This document shows, one piece after another, positions 28,354 to 35,776 of a stretch of 64,000 nt of DNA (the first letter of the stretch is position 1; the number at the start of each line of letters is the position of its first letter). The stretch is from Bacillus changyiensis (GTDB lineage Bacteria; Bacillota; Bacilli; Bacillales; Bacillaceae). The stretch covers positions 310,001 through 374,000 of the forward strand of contig NZ_JAQFWW010000002.1 in assembly GCF_027706145.1 (NCBI RefSeq), written 5' to 3'. Below the pieces are notes generated by a model, which saw only the letters and a program-made list of their open reading frames with translations, searched no databases and was not told where the DNA came from. The position numbers and the translations under genes are program-made.

Positions 28354-29586
28354 TTACAAATCATTTCGATAAAGCGGCATACTCATACAACGAGGACCTC
28401 CACGCCCACGTGCAAGCTCACTACTTAATACCTCAATCACTTCAACACCATGTTGTCGCATTAGGTCATTTGAGACATAGTTTCGGTCATAGGTGATGAC
28501 CACTCCTGGAGAAATTGCCAATGTGTTGCTTCCATCATTCCATTGCTCCCGGGCCGCTGTAATACTATCACCACCACCACATGGAATTAAGGTGACTTCT
28601 TTTAAATTCAGCACTTCTTTTAATGTCTGAATGATATTTGAGCGGCGATGAATCGTTAACTCACCGTCGTTTTCTCCTCTTTCCAAAATAAATGTGTTCA
28701 TTTCACCCTCAGGACCTAAAATTCCTGGATGAACAGTAAATTTATCATGGTCTACCATGGTAAATACGGTATCAAGGTGCATAAATGCACGTGATTTATG
28801 GATTTCGACAGCCACAATTTTTTTATAATGTTTATTTCCTGCAAATAATTTCAATGCTAAGCTTTCAATAGCCTGTGCAGTTGTTCTCGCACTAATACCG
28901 ATAGCTACTGTATCATGACTAAGAACAAGCTCATCCCCACCTTCAATAGAGTAAGCACCTTCTCGATTAAACCAAAACGGAATATCATGAGCCGCAAACC
29001 GTGGGTGATGATTCATAATATACTTCATAAATAAAGACTCTCTTCTTCTCGCTCTTCTGTTCATTCTATTTAAAGACACGCCATTACCAATGATAGCTGC
29101 GGGATCGCGTGTAAAGTAGAGATTTGGCATAGGGTGTAAATAAAATGGTTCATGGTCATCTATCAGTTCATGCAAAAACTTCTTTGATTCATTAGGCAGT
29201 TCTGTTTTTCGAAGACCTTCCATCATCACCTTCACTAATCTATCCTTAGGCAAACTTGTTAAATATTCATTTATAATGTCAAATGATCCTGTTTCGTTTA
29301 CCCTGCTTTCCACTAAAAAATCGTTGATCATCTGTTTTCGAACATCTTCTTTTGCTAATGATTCCGTGACAAGCGTATCTAAATAAACCACCTCAACCCC
29401 TCTATTTCTAAGAGCATTGGCAAAATAATCGTGTTCTTGCTGAATAGCCGGCAAATATGGGATATCATCAAACAACAGCACTTCTAATGTATCAGGTGTT
29501 AAATTTTCAAGTTCGCCACCTGGACGTTTAAGCAAAACTGTTTTTAATTCCCCAATTTCAGAAGTAACATTTAAAGGGTATTGCAT
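28354..29586 (-). CDS. arcA: Arginine deiminase ArcA
   Basis: 410-residue guanidino-group hydrolase. Catalytic blocks are present: [11 protein letters not shown] near residue 157, the EGGDELVLS motif near residue 213, [14 protein letters not shown] near residue 268, and the nucleophile cysteine in [13 protein letters not shown] at the C-terminus. It converts arginine to citrulline and ammonia, first step of the pathway. First gene of arcABDC with AAAGGAGTG upstream. Expression elsewhere needs arginine (ArgR) and low oxygen (Fnr/ArcR); only a weak candidate palindrome is visible here. Confidence 0.96.
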   Translation of the reverse strand: MQYPLNVTSEIGELKTVLLKRPGGELENLTPDTLEVLLFDDIPYLPAIQQEHDYFANALRNRGVEVVYLDTLVTESLAKEDVRKQMINDFLVESRVNETGSFDIINEYLTSLPKDRLVKVMMEGLRKTELPNESKKFLHELIDDHEPFYLHPMPNLYFTRDPAAIIGNGVSLNRMNRRARRRESLFMKYIMNHHPRFAAHDIPFWFNREGAYSIEGGDELVLSHDTVAIGISARTTAQAIESLALKLFAGNKHYKKIVAVEIHKSRAFMHLDTVFTMVDHDKFTVHPGILGPEGEMNTFILERGENDGELTIHRRSNIIQTLKEVLNLKEVTLIPCGGGDSITAAREQWNDGSNTLAISPGVVITYDRNYVSNDLMRQHGVEVIEVLSSELARGRGGPRCMSMPLYRNDL

Positions 29587-29650
29587 TTTAACACTCCTTT
29601 TTTGGATTAAAATACATGGTGTTATGACATATTTTTTACATGCATTTTTG

Positions 29651-29664
29651 AAATATACATATTT
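29651..29664. promoter_or_regulatory. AT-rich palindrome upstream of arcA (possible ARG box)
   Basis: Inverted repeat AAATAT-AC-ATATTT about 65 bp upstream of the arcA start. AT-rich imperfect palindromes of this size are bound by ArgR/AhrC, and ArgR activates arc operons in B. licheniformis, but the match to the consensus is poor. I see no convincing Crp/Fnr site. Confidence 0.25.
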
Positions 29665-29680
29665 AAATACAAAGGTTGGA

Positions 29681-29721
29681 AAAATAAAAAAGCATGAGCC
29701 CCGTTATATAGGAACTCATGC
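29681..29721 (-). terminator. Strong terminator with no gene in front of it
   Basis: On the minus strand an 11-bp stem (29692-29702 with 29711-29721, two G-U pairs) with 8-nt loop, followed by a T-rich run at 29691-29681. It lies upstream of the arc promoter region and points toward arcA. No credible minus-strand gene exists between it and the tRNA fragment at 30030, so it would end transcription of a non-coding region. Confidence 0.75.
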
Positions 29722-29986
29722 CTGAGAAACGTTTATTTGAAGATTTAGTTAGAAAACTGATGACTAAAGATCTTCTTCTTGTTTTGGTCAATAAAAAGCG
29801 AACATTTTTTCGTCTGAGAAACATGTAGGTCACAACTGTTGATACTTTCAATAGAGGTGGTTATGCCATATGACGGTGATCACTAATTCGACCCCTAACT
29901 ATCAGTTAAGGACCACCTTTGTTTAAATTTGATGTTGAAGTGTTATTTCTATTAGTCTGGATATCAATTATAGAGAGGAATATGAC
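29722..29986. other. Non-coding stretch with nested inverted repeats upstream of the arc operon
   Basis: No supported gene. It contains an inverted repeat AGGTGGT (29855-29861) / ACCACCT (29912-29918) enclosing the palindrome GTGATCAC (29876-29883) and a small hairpin TAACT-ATC-AGTTA (29896-29908). A 36-codon ORF (29718-29828) and an 18-codon ORF (starting 29870) are the only reading frames of note on the plus strand and neither is recognisable. It could be a remnant of a lost gene or mobile element end. Confidence 0.4.
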
Positions 29987-30030
29987 AAAAAAGACAAGGG
30001 CGGCAGCTTGCCAAAACCCTTGTCTTTTTT
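29987..30030. terminator. Bidirectional terminator, probable original tRNA-Arg terminator
   Basis: Perfect 14-bp stem, AAAAAAGACAAGGG (29987-30000) with CCCTTGTCTTTTTT (30017-30030), flanked by A and T runs so that it works both ways. On the minus strand it begins right where the duplicated tRNA-Arg 3' end finishes, which is where the terminator of an uninterrupted tRNA gene would be. Confidence 0.85.
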
Positions 30031-30082
30031 ATAAACGCGCTCGGAGGGATTCGAACCCCCGGCAGACGTGGTACCGGAAACC
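30030..30082 (-). repeat. 53-bp direct repeat, truncated 3' copy of tRNA-Arg (att site)
   Basis: Identical over 53 bp to 32025-32077, 1995 bp away. It covers the tRNA from the anticodon arm to the 3' end (tRNA part 30036-30082) plus 6 bp downstream. Beyond 30082 the sequence diverges abruptly, so the 5' half of the tRNA is absent. This is the arrangement left when an element integrates into a tRNA 3' end. Confidence 0.92.
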
Positions 30083-30231
30083 TAACCGAATTAAACTCGT
30101 TTGAGTATTCGTAACCTTTACGACAATTAACAATCCCAACTACATAATCAATAATAATCCCCTCAAAGTTAAAGTAGAGGCATTTTTGAACCGTCTACCT
30201 GATGGGGATACTTATTATAACGCTGGAAATC

Positions 30232-31593
30232 TTACTTATATTTGTTGACTTCAAACATTAAAATATTCTTAAACACAACATAATCCTTTTTGCTTTCAAA
30301 TGGACCTTTATTGTTGTCATGTTCATCAATTGCATAAAAGCCTTTTCCTTCTCCTCGATCACGTGTTTCATACCATTTGATAAAGTCATTGACTTCCTTC
30401 ATGGAAAGTTGATATTCCTTCTGCAGACCCCCAACCATTGTGATTACAAGAAGAGCGTCCCCGTCATCAGAAGGTTGCTTTTCATCAGTCGGCTTATCTT
30501 TGGCATCAGAAGGTTGCTTTTCATCGGTCGGCTTATCTTTGGCATCAGTGTTTTTATCTTTATCATTGCCACTTTCAGGAGATGTTGTGGTTTTATCATC
30601 TTTATCTCCTGTATTACTGTCTGGTTGAATACCTAAATCTTTTAATGAAAGTGCAATGGTTGTGTGGTAATTATCGTTTGCACCTTCACCATGTTCTATT
30701 GTTCCACCTATAAGGTAGAGAGTATCATCAACGATGACAGCCGAATGTCCCTTCCTTCCATAATTTGCTTGAGGAACTGGTATCCTCGTATTTGTTTCAG
30801 TTTTTGGATCATAAACAACAATTTGTTTAGCTTCTCCTGTCATTAAAATTTTTCCATTATACACAACAGACGAAGGTGCTTCTCTTATATATCCTCCCTT
30901 TTTCGCTGACCAGTTATCCTTAACTGGATCATACTCATACACTTCTTTCAACGAGTAATTATGCCCACTAAAAACATATAATTTATTATTTAATACAACT
31001 GAATTTCCTTTCCATACGTGATAAGGAAAATTTTGTCCCTTTTTTTCTTCCCATTTTTTTTCTTCAGTATCATAACTATAGGTATTTTTCTTCAAAGCTG
31101 GAATAGTCCCCAATGCAAAATCAAATCCAACTACATATATTTTCTTTCCAATCGCACCTACATATAAATACTCTGGACTATATGGTGATACAAAAGGAAT
31201 ATCCTCCATCTTTTCCCATGTGTCTGTTTTTGTATCATATACTTCTAGTGTGTTGACTCCAATCCCTTTTTCTGATCTTCCACCGAGCACATAAATTTTA
31301 TGACCAATCGTAACGGTTTTTACACTAGATCTTAAAGTAGGCATATCAGCTTTTCTTGTCCATTCATTCGTTTTTGGATCATACATAAATGTTTGATTTT
31401 CACTAGATTTTTTAGTGCCTGCTCCCCCAATGATGTATACCTTCCCATCAACAACAGCACTACCTGCATTGATACGAGCTTCAGGCATTTTTGCTTTTTC
31501 TTCCCATTTTTTTACTTCAGCTGCACTTACTGTTTGAAACGACTGAGACATTGAAATGATCAATAACAAAAACATCATAAACCATTTTTTCAA
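30232..31593 (-). CDS. Secreted kelch-repeat protein with uncharacterised C-terminal domain
   Basis: About 453 residues. A signal peptide (positive start, long hydrophobic core, cleavage near VSAAE, residue 25) precedes five or six kelch repeats (residues about 35-310; recurrent YIIGG / YVLGG and YDPKTNEW elements) forming a beta-propeller. Then comes a low-complexity Asp/Lys/Thr/Pro linker with two 13-residue repeats, and a C-terminal block of about 70 residues (from ALLVITMVGG to FEVNKY) that I cannot name. The start is TTG 31593, 9 nt after AAGGAG; the GTG at 31602 lies inside that site. No sortase motif or lipobox. It is the only gene of the tRNA-Arg islet. Probably an extracellular or wall-associated binding protein; function unknown. 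Confidence 0.85.
   Translation of the reverse strand: MKKWFMMFLLLIISMSQSFQTVSAAEVKKWEEKAKMPEARINAGSAVVDGKVYIIGGAGTKKSSENQTFMYDPKTNEWTRKADMPTLRSSVKTVTIGHKIYVLGGRSEKGIGVNTLEVYDTKTDTWEKMEDIPFVSPYSPEYLYVGAIGKKIYVVGFDFALGTIPALKKNTYSYDTEEKKWEEKKGQNFPYHVWKGNSVVLNNKLYVFSGHNYSLKEVYEYDPVKDNWSAKKGGYIREAPSSVVYNGKILMTGEAKQIVVYDPKTETNTRIPVPQANYGRKGHSAVIVDDTLYLIGGTIEHGEGANDNYHTTIALSLKDLGIQPDSNTGDKDDKTTTSPESGNDKDKNTDAKDKPTDEKQPSDAKDKPTDEKQPSDDGDALLVITMVGGLQKEYQLSMKEVNDFIKWYETRDRGEGKGFYAIDEHDNNKGPFESKKDYVVFKNILMFEVNKYK
30466..30543 (-). repeat. Two tandem 39-bp repeats in the kelch gene linker
   Basis: Units 30466-30504 and 30505-30543 differ at one base. They encode two copies of a 13-residue unit with DAKDKPTDEKQPS in a charged linker. 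Such in-frame repeats can change number by slippage. Confidence 0.9.
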
Positions 31594-31885
31594 AAAAACC
31601 ACTCCTTCTTATAAGCAAATTTACTACTTAGCACATATCGGCAATAATACTAAAGTTTTTAATACATTATAAAAATTTTTATATTTTCAGCGAACTAAGA
31701 ACTTTTTAAAAAGTTTTGGTATTGTTAATTTGAGTAGGATAAATAGAGGGTATTTTTAAAATTCGTTCTCAAAATAATTGAACTGAAAAATATGAGAGAG
31801 GTTGTGAAGAAATGGTTGATGTTCTGTGCATAGGTGAATAAAATGCGGGGTGAAAATCTCTGATGAGCATATGAGTTTGCCACAT
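31594..31885. other. AT-rich intergenic region upstream of the kelch gene
   Basis: No gene supported. A minus-strand TATAAT near 31672 with a weak -35 could be the kelch promoter. The only ORF above 60 codons (31725-31913, minus) has no ribosome-binding site, no recognisable content and runs into the terminator hairpin. Confidence 0.4.
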
Positions 31886-31916
31886 AAAAAAAACCTCGCA
31901 GATATTTATCCACGAG
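31886..31916 (-). terminator. Terminator downstream of the intact tRNA-Arg, inside the islet
   Basis: On the minus strand CTCG-TG-GATA-AA-TATC-TG-CGAG followed by a G and eight T (31893-31886). It lies about 115 bp past the tRNA 3' end and could replace the tRNA terminator displaced to 29987-30030. Confidence 0.6.
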
Positions 31917-32024
31917 ATTGCGTTTATTCGTTTTAGATGACGCAAACCAAATTATGGTCGGTCACATTTTTCTCTAGTTCGTTTCCGTTTGAACCATTCC
32001 GTACCACTGTACGGTCTAAAAGCA

Positions 32025-32077
32025 TATAAACGCGCTCGGAGGGATTCGAACCCCCGGCAGACGTGGTACCGGAAACC
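32025..32077 (-). repeat. 53-bp direct repeat, copy within the intact tRNA-Arg
   Basis: Identical to 30030-30082. It spans the 3' 47 nt of tRNA-Arg and 6 nt beyond, the usual core of integrase sites that use tRNA genes. Confidence 0.92.
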
Positions 32078-32106
32078 ACCGCTCTATCCAACTGAGCTAC
32101 GAGCGC
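32031..32106 (-). tRNA. tRNA-Arg(CCG)
   Basis: 76-nt cloverleaf on the minus strand. Acceptor GCGCTCG pairs with CGAGCGC and the discriminator is G. D arm GCTCAGTTGGATAGAGC; anticodon stem GTGGT/ACCAC with loop TTCCGGT giving anticodon CCG; T arm GGGGGTTCGAATCCCTC. CCA is not encoded. In B. subtilis a tRNA-Arg (trnQ) lies at the same place next to clpP. Confidence 0.95.
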
Positions 32107-32136
32107 ATAATCATAATTTAAACGTCAGCAATTTAT

Positions 32137-32165
32137 ATTATAAAGGGTGTTCCTTAAAAAGTCAA
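32137..32165 (-). promoter_or_regulatory. tRNA-Arg promoter
   Basis: On the minus strand TTGACT, 17 nt, TATAAT: near-consensus sigma-A promoter about 31 bp upstream of the tRNA. Confidence 0.85.
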
Positions 32166-32232
32166 TTCATAATTTACGTTGGTCAGTCATATGAAGAATA
32201 AACAACGTACCTTCACATATTTTACAGCTTCT

Positions 32233-32258
32233 GTTTGAAGTCCTTTGAAAATGGGAAA
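32233..32258 (+). promoter_or_regulatory. Possible sigma-B promoter of clpP
   Basis: GTTTGA (32233-32238), 14 nt, GGGAAA (32253-32258), resembling the general-stress consensus GTTTAA-N14-GGGTAT. B. subtilis clpP has a sigma-B promoter upstream of its sigma-A promoter, as here. Confidence 0.5.
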
Positions 32259-32288
32259 GATAAACCTTAGCAAAGAGATTGCTTTTTG

Positions 32289-32305
32289 TTTGACCTTTAT
32301 TGACC
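32289..32305. promoter_or_regulatory. CtsR operator of clpP
   Basis: TTTGACC-TTT-ATTGACC, the tandem heptad recognised by the heat-shock repressor CtsR (one base off in the second heptad). It overlaps the -35 box of the sigma-A promoter. Confidence 0.85.
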
Positions 32306-32318
32306 AAAAATGTATGAT
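32290..32318 (+). promoter_or_regulatory. Sigma-A promoter of clpP
   Basis: TTGACC (32290-32295), 17 nt, TATGAT (32313-32318), overlapped by the CtsR operator. Confidence 0.85.
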
Positions 32319-32358
32319 TAAATTACATACTTACCTTTTAAGGTGAAGGAGGAGTATT

Positions 32359-32955
32359 ATGAATTTAATACCTACAGTCATTGAACAGACGAATCGCGGG
32401 GAAAGGGCGTATGACATTTATTCTCGCTTATTGAAAGACCGTATCATCATGCTCGGATCGGCAATTGATGACAATGTTGCGAACTCCATTGTATCACAAC
32501 TGTTGTTCCTTGAAGCGGAAGACCCTGAAAAAGATATTAGTATTTACATTAACAGTCCAGGCGGCTCGATTACAGCAGGTATGGCAATTTATGATACGAT
32601 GCAGTTTATTAAGCCGCAAGTCTCTACGATCTGTACTGGAATGGCAGCATCCATGGGTGCATTCCTTTTGGCTGCTGGTGAAAAAGGCAAACGTTATGCC
32701 CTTCCAAACAGTGAAGTCATGATTCACCAACCGCTTGGCGGTGCTCAAGGGCAAGCAACTGAAATTGAAATTGCGGCAAAACGCATCCTGTCATTACGTG
32801 ACAAGCTGAATAAGATTCTTGCTGAGCGTACAGGACAGCCACTTGAAGTGATTGAACGCGATACCGACCGTGATAACTTTAAAACAGCAGAAGAAGCAAA
32901 AGAATACGGCTTAATTGACAAAGTTTTGACACGCAATATTGATTCACAAAAGTAA
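32359..32955 (+). CDS. clpP: ATP-dependent Clp protease proteolytic subunit ClpP
   Basis: 198-residue serine peptidase that forms the 14-mer chamber used by ClpC, ClpE and ClpX. Ser-98 lies in [11 protein letters not shown], His-123 in [14 protein letters not shown] and Asp-172 in the [11 protein letters not shown] region. Strong GGAGGAG ribosome-binding site. It degrades misfolded and regulatory proteins (for example ComK, MurAA, CtsR). Heat and stress control is visible as a CtsR operator and sigma-A/sigma-B promoters. Followed by a perfect terminator shared with psdB. Confidence 0.98.
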   Translation: MNLIPTVIEQTNRGERAYDIYSRLLKDRIIMLGSAIDDNVANSIVSQLLFLEAEDPEKDISIYINSPGGSITAGMAIYDTMQFIKPQVSTICTGMAASMGAFLLAAGEKGKRYALPNSEVMIHQPLGGAQGQATEIEIAAKRILSLRDKLNKILAERTGQPLEVIERDTDRDNFKTAEEAKEYGLIDKVLTRNIDSQK

Positions 32956-32962
32956 CATTGTA

Positions 32963-32993
32963 AGAGCTGCTGGATACCCAGCAGCTCTTTTTT
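32963..32993. terminator. Terminator between clpP and psdB
   Basis: Perfect 11-bp GC-rich stem (32963-32973 with 32978-32988), 4-nt loop, T-run on the plus strand. Confidence 0.9.
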
Positions 32994-32994
32994 G

Positions 32995-34938
32995 TTACAT
33001 ATCTATATTTCTTAATACAGCCTTCTCATAAATTTTTCTTGTTAGTAGAAAGTAAACTGCTTGAAAGGCAAAATAGATGCCAATGACGATGACAGCACTG
33101 AACAATAGGTTGGAGTTGAGCATATTGCTAAGCGCTTTATAGGCAAATCCGGCATGAATCGTTCCGACAACAAACGGAATAAAAAACAAAAAGCCCATTT
33201 GTTTTTCTAGAATTGCGCGGATTTCTTTTTTTGTCATTCCAATTCTTCGTAATGCAAATACTTGAATTCTCGTATCTTCAATTTCAGTAAAGAGCCGCAA
33301 GTACATCAAGCTTCCTTGAACAACGAAAAATACAAGACTGATAAACAACCCGATAAACAGTGTCAATGATGTTGCCTGCTTCATAATCTGATAGCCAGGT
33401 GCTCTTACTTGAAAAGAATTTTTCAGCTTTTTCGGTACCATGTTTTCCAGTTTTTTTGACACTTGAACTTCATTTTCCCAGTTATGAAGCTCATAGCCGA
33501 TGACTCTTGTCTGTTTATTTAAAGGTACATGTTTAGCCTGCTCAACATATGTGTTCTGATCAACAATAACTAATTTACTTGCGTTACCCATACTAAAAAG
33601 GACACCTTGATTGCGCTCTTTCCCCATTGTTAATGCAAGTCTTTTCCCAGCTATGGTGTTGATTGTTGCCTTCTCTCCAGATTCAAAAAGCGGACGGCCC
33701 ATACTGAACGGATAACTAATGAATGCTTCTCCTTTTTTTAAATGTGCAAGCGGAAGATTCTTTTTCTTCGCTGCTTTATTAAAGGATTCTTCCGAAATCA
33801 TCAACCCATTAGTTTCCACTCTATTTCTCATTACAGAGTCTTTCGCTTGAAATGAAACGGGAAGACCCGTTACTTCAATCTGATAGGAAATCTCAGCTTT
33901 GGCATCTTTAAGTGCTGTTTCAACCTCATCAGGTTTGATCACATGATATGTTGAGGCATCTTTTTCAACCCAGCCAATAGCCTGCGGAGTACTGGTTTCC
34001 CCCTGTTTTTGCAAATCAGCATAAAACATATAAATGACTCCTGTCGCCGTTAAAATGACGGCTGTGATAATAGAAGTCAAAAACAGCATCCGCGCATAAT
34101 CCTTCAAGTGAAACATAATATTGGAACGTGTGATAAGGTTCGTTCCCCTGTAAAAGCTTGTTTTATGCTTATACAAATTCCGAAAAATTGCCACACTGCT
34201 TTGCGTAAATAGAAAATATGTTCCAATTAAGACAAGAATTAAAATGGGAAATACACGAAAAATAATATCGATAATGCTAGCCGTTGCTGCAAGCGTATAA
34301 CAACCTGCCAGACAAATAAGCGAAAGTGCAGTCAGCCATTTGGAATAGACAGGCATATCTTTTGGCTGTTTTGCCGCTTTCAACAGATCAATGATTTCCA
34401 GTTTACGGATCCTTGTTAAGGATAAAATGGTCAATGTTTGAAACAGAATGATAAAACCAACTGCGGTAATGATCAAAGCTTTTGGCACAACCGTAAACGA
34501 AATGGGTGCTTTTACATCCATCATGGCTGTCATCGCCATGAAAAACAGCTTAGAAAATAACAGACCAATACCAATTCCTGTTGCAATTGAAAGAACAGAA
34601 ATAATCGTCTGTTCATAGTAAATCATTTTCCTTAATTGGCGCTTTGATGTTCCAAATAAACTTAATAAACCAAATTCTTTTTTTCTTGCCTGTAAAAAGG
34701 CGGAATTCGAGTACAATATGAAAAAGATCGCAAAGACAATAATGATCACTTCAGCAGCATAAAGACATATTTTTACGGTTTCTCCTCCGTAGATTTTATC
34801 CTCTGTTACATCAGGATGATAAATAAATGAGGAAAAGATAAAAAACACGGACACTGTAAAGACACAGCTTAAAAAATAAGCTAAATATCGCTGAAGATTT
34901 CCCTGAACATTTTTACGAGCGATAACTTTCATGTTCAT
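32995..34938 (-). CDS. psdB: Lantibiotic-resistance ABC transporter permease PsdB (BceB type)
   Basis: 647-residue BceB-family permease with 10 predicted TM segments and a large extracellular domain of about 210 residues between TM 7 and 8 (roughly residues 310-520), which senses the peptide-bound target. Two FtsX-like regions are visible at the start (KEFGLLSLFGTSKRQLRKMI) and end (ALRRIGMTKKEIRAIL). With PsdA it removes lipid-II-binding lantibiotics such as nisin and signals to PsdS. Start at 34938 overlaps psdA by 26 bp. Length matches B. subtilis YvcS. Confidence 0.9.
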   Translation of the reverse strand: MNMKVIARKNVQGNLQRYLAYFLSCVFTVSVFFIFSSFIYHPDVTEDKIYGGETVKICLYAAEVIIIVFAIFFILYSNSAFLQARKKEFGLLSLFGTSKRQLRKMIYYEQTIISVLSIATGIGIGLLFSKLFFMAMTAMMDVKAPISFTVVPKALIITAVGFIILFQTLTILSLTRIRKLEIIDLLKAAKQPKDMPVYSKWLTALSLICLAGCYTLAATASIIDIIFRVFPILILVLIGTYFLFTQSSVAIFRNLYKHKTSFYRGTNLITRSNIMFHLKDYARMLFLTSIITAVILTATGVIYMFYADLQKQGETSTPQAIGWVEKDASTYHVIKPDEVETALKDAKAEISYQIEVTGLPVSFQAKDSVMRNRVETNGLMISEESFNKAAKKKNLPLAHLKKGEAFISYPFSMGRPLFESGEKATINTIAGKRLALTMGKERNQGVLFSMGNASKLVIVDQNTYVEQAKHVPLNKQTRVIGYELHNWENEVQVSKKLENMVPKKLKNSFQVRAPGYQIMKQATSLTLFIGLFISLVFFVVQGSLMYLRLFTEIEDTRIQVFALRRIGMTKKEIRAILEKQMGFLFFIPFVVGTIHAGFAYKALSNMLNSNLLFSAVIVIGIYFAFQAVYFLLTRKIYEKAVLRNIDM

Positions 34939-35692
34939 GAAAATCACCTCCCAAAACACTTAACGTGTCAAGGATGCTCTGATAAAAATCTTGTCTGTTT
35001 GAGCCTTTGCGAATTTCCGAGAAAAATTTTCCGTCTTTAATAAAAATAATTCGTTCGCAGAAACTTGCAGAAGTCGGATCATGGGTGACCATCAAAATTG
35101 TCGCATGTTTTTCACGATTCAGTTTTGTCAGGGAGTCCATGACTTGTTTAGCAGATTTTGAATCAAGGTTTCCTGTCGGTTCATCCGCTAGAATAAGAGC
35201 AGGTTCATGAATCATCGCACGGGCACATGCCGCTCTTTGTTGCTGACCACCGGAAACTTCATATGTACGGTGGTCAAGAATATGATCAATCTCCAGTGTT
35301 TTCGCCAAATCAAGAAGTTTTGACTCCATTTCTTTCGGTCGCACCTTATCAAGAGCAAGCGGCAACAGAATATTTTCGCGAATTGTCAATGTTTCAAGCA
35401 GGTTAAAATCTTGAAAGATAAAGCCGAGCTCACGCCTCCGAAATAACGCCAGCTTTTGATCTTTTAATTTAGCAGGGTTTGTTCCATTAATAATTAAATC
35501 TCCATTTGTCGGCTGATCAATTGTTGCGAGAAGGTTGAGAAGTGTCGTTTTTCCACTGCCTGAAGGCCCCATTACCCCGACAAACTCGCCTTGTTCAACC
35601 GAGATATTAAAATTATTTAAAGCATCGTGTGAAAAACCGCCTTTTTTAGAAAAATATGTTTTAGATAAGTGTTTAGTTTCAAGTACGTTCAT
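34913..35692 (-). CDS. psdA: ABC transporter ATP-binding protein PsdA
   Basis: 259-residue ATPase of the LolD/BceA type, the length of B. subtilis YvcR. Walker A GPSGSGKTT near residue 43, Q-loop FQDFNLL, signature VSGGQQQRA near residue 146, Walker B LILADEPTGNLD near residue 166, and the H-loop MVTHD. The start at 35692 (MNVLETKHLSK) has AAAAGGAG upstream; in-frame ORF to 35761 is not used. Works with PsdB; operon psdR-psdS-psdA-psdB. Confidence 0.92.
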   Translation of the reverse strand: MNVLETKHLSKTYFSKKGGFSHDALNNFNISVEQGEFVGVMGPSGSGKTTLLNLLATIDQPTNGDLIINGTNPAKLKDQKLALFRRRELGFIFQDFNLLETLTIRENILLPLALDKVRPKEMESKLLDLAKTLEIDHILDHRTYEVSGGQQQRAACARAMIHEPALILADEPTGNLDSKSAKQVMDSLTKLNREKHATILMVTHDPTSASFCERIIFIKDGKFFSEIRKGSNRQDFYQSILDTLSVLGGDFHEHESYRS

Positions 35693-35776
35693 TGGTTTCC
35701 TCTCCTTTTCCTCTTTATTATAAAAAGGAGTGAAAACATCTCCCATCGAATTACCTTGCAAAGCAAACAGCCAATC

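Larger units (their letters stand above)
30083..32024. mobile_element. 2-kb genomic islet at tRNA-Arg(CCG)
   Basis: The segment between the truncated tRNA copy (30030-30082) and the intact tRNA-Arg gene (repeat copy 32025-32077). It holds one gene (secreted kelch protein), its AT-rich flanks, and an imperfect palindrome CGAAT..ACTC-GTTT-GAGT-ATTCG at 30087-30111 right beside the att copy. No integrase, excisionase or phage gene is present, so it is either a decayed island or an element mobilised in trans. The surrounding gene order is standard Bacillus core. Confidence 0.8.

Noticed and set aside
29718..29828. 36-codon plus-strand ORF (MPEKRLFEDLVRKLM...) near the arc operon
   Set aside because: Its start lies inside a strong terminator hairpin, the ribosome-binding site is weak (AGGA, 4 nt away), and the protein resembles nothing I know. 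Kept only as part of the structured region.
29870..29926. 18-codon plus-strand ORF starting ATG 29870
   Set aside because: Too short and without a well-placed ribosome-binding site; more likely incidental within the inverted-repeat region.
31725..31913. 62-codon minus-strand ORF upstream of the kelch gene
   Set aside because: No ribosome-binding site, and its start overlaps the terminator downstream of tRNA-Arg; composition is that of AT-rich intergenic DNA.
30083..32024. Toxin-antitoxin or phage-defence cargo in the tRNA islet
   Set aside because: Only the kelch protein has coding support; no second ORF with a ribosome-binding site and no nuclease, helicase or toxin motif is present.
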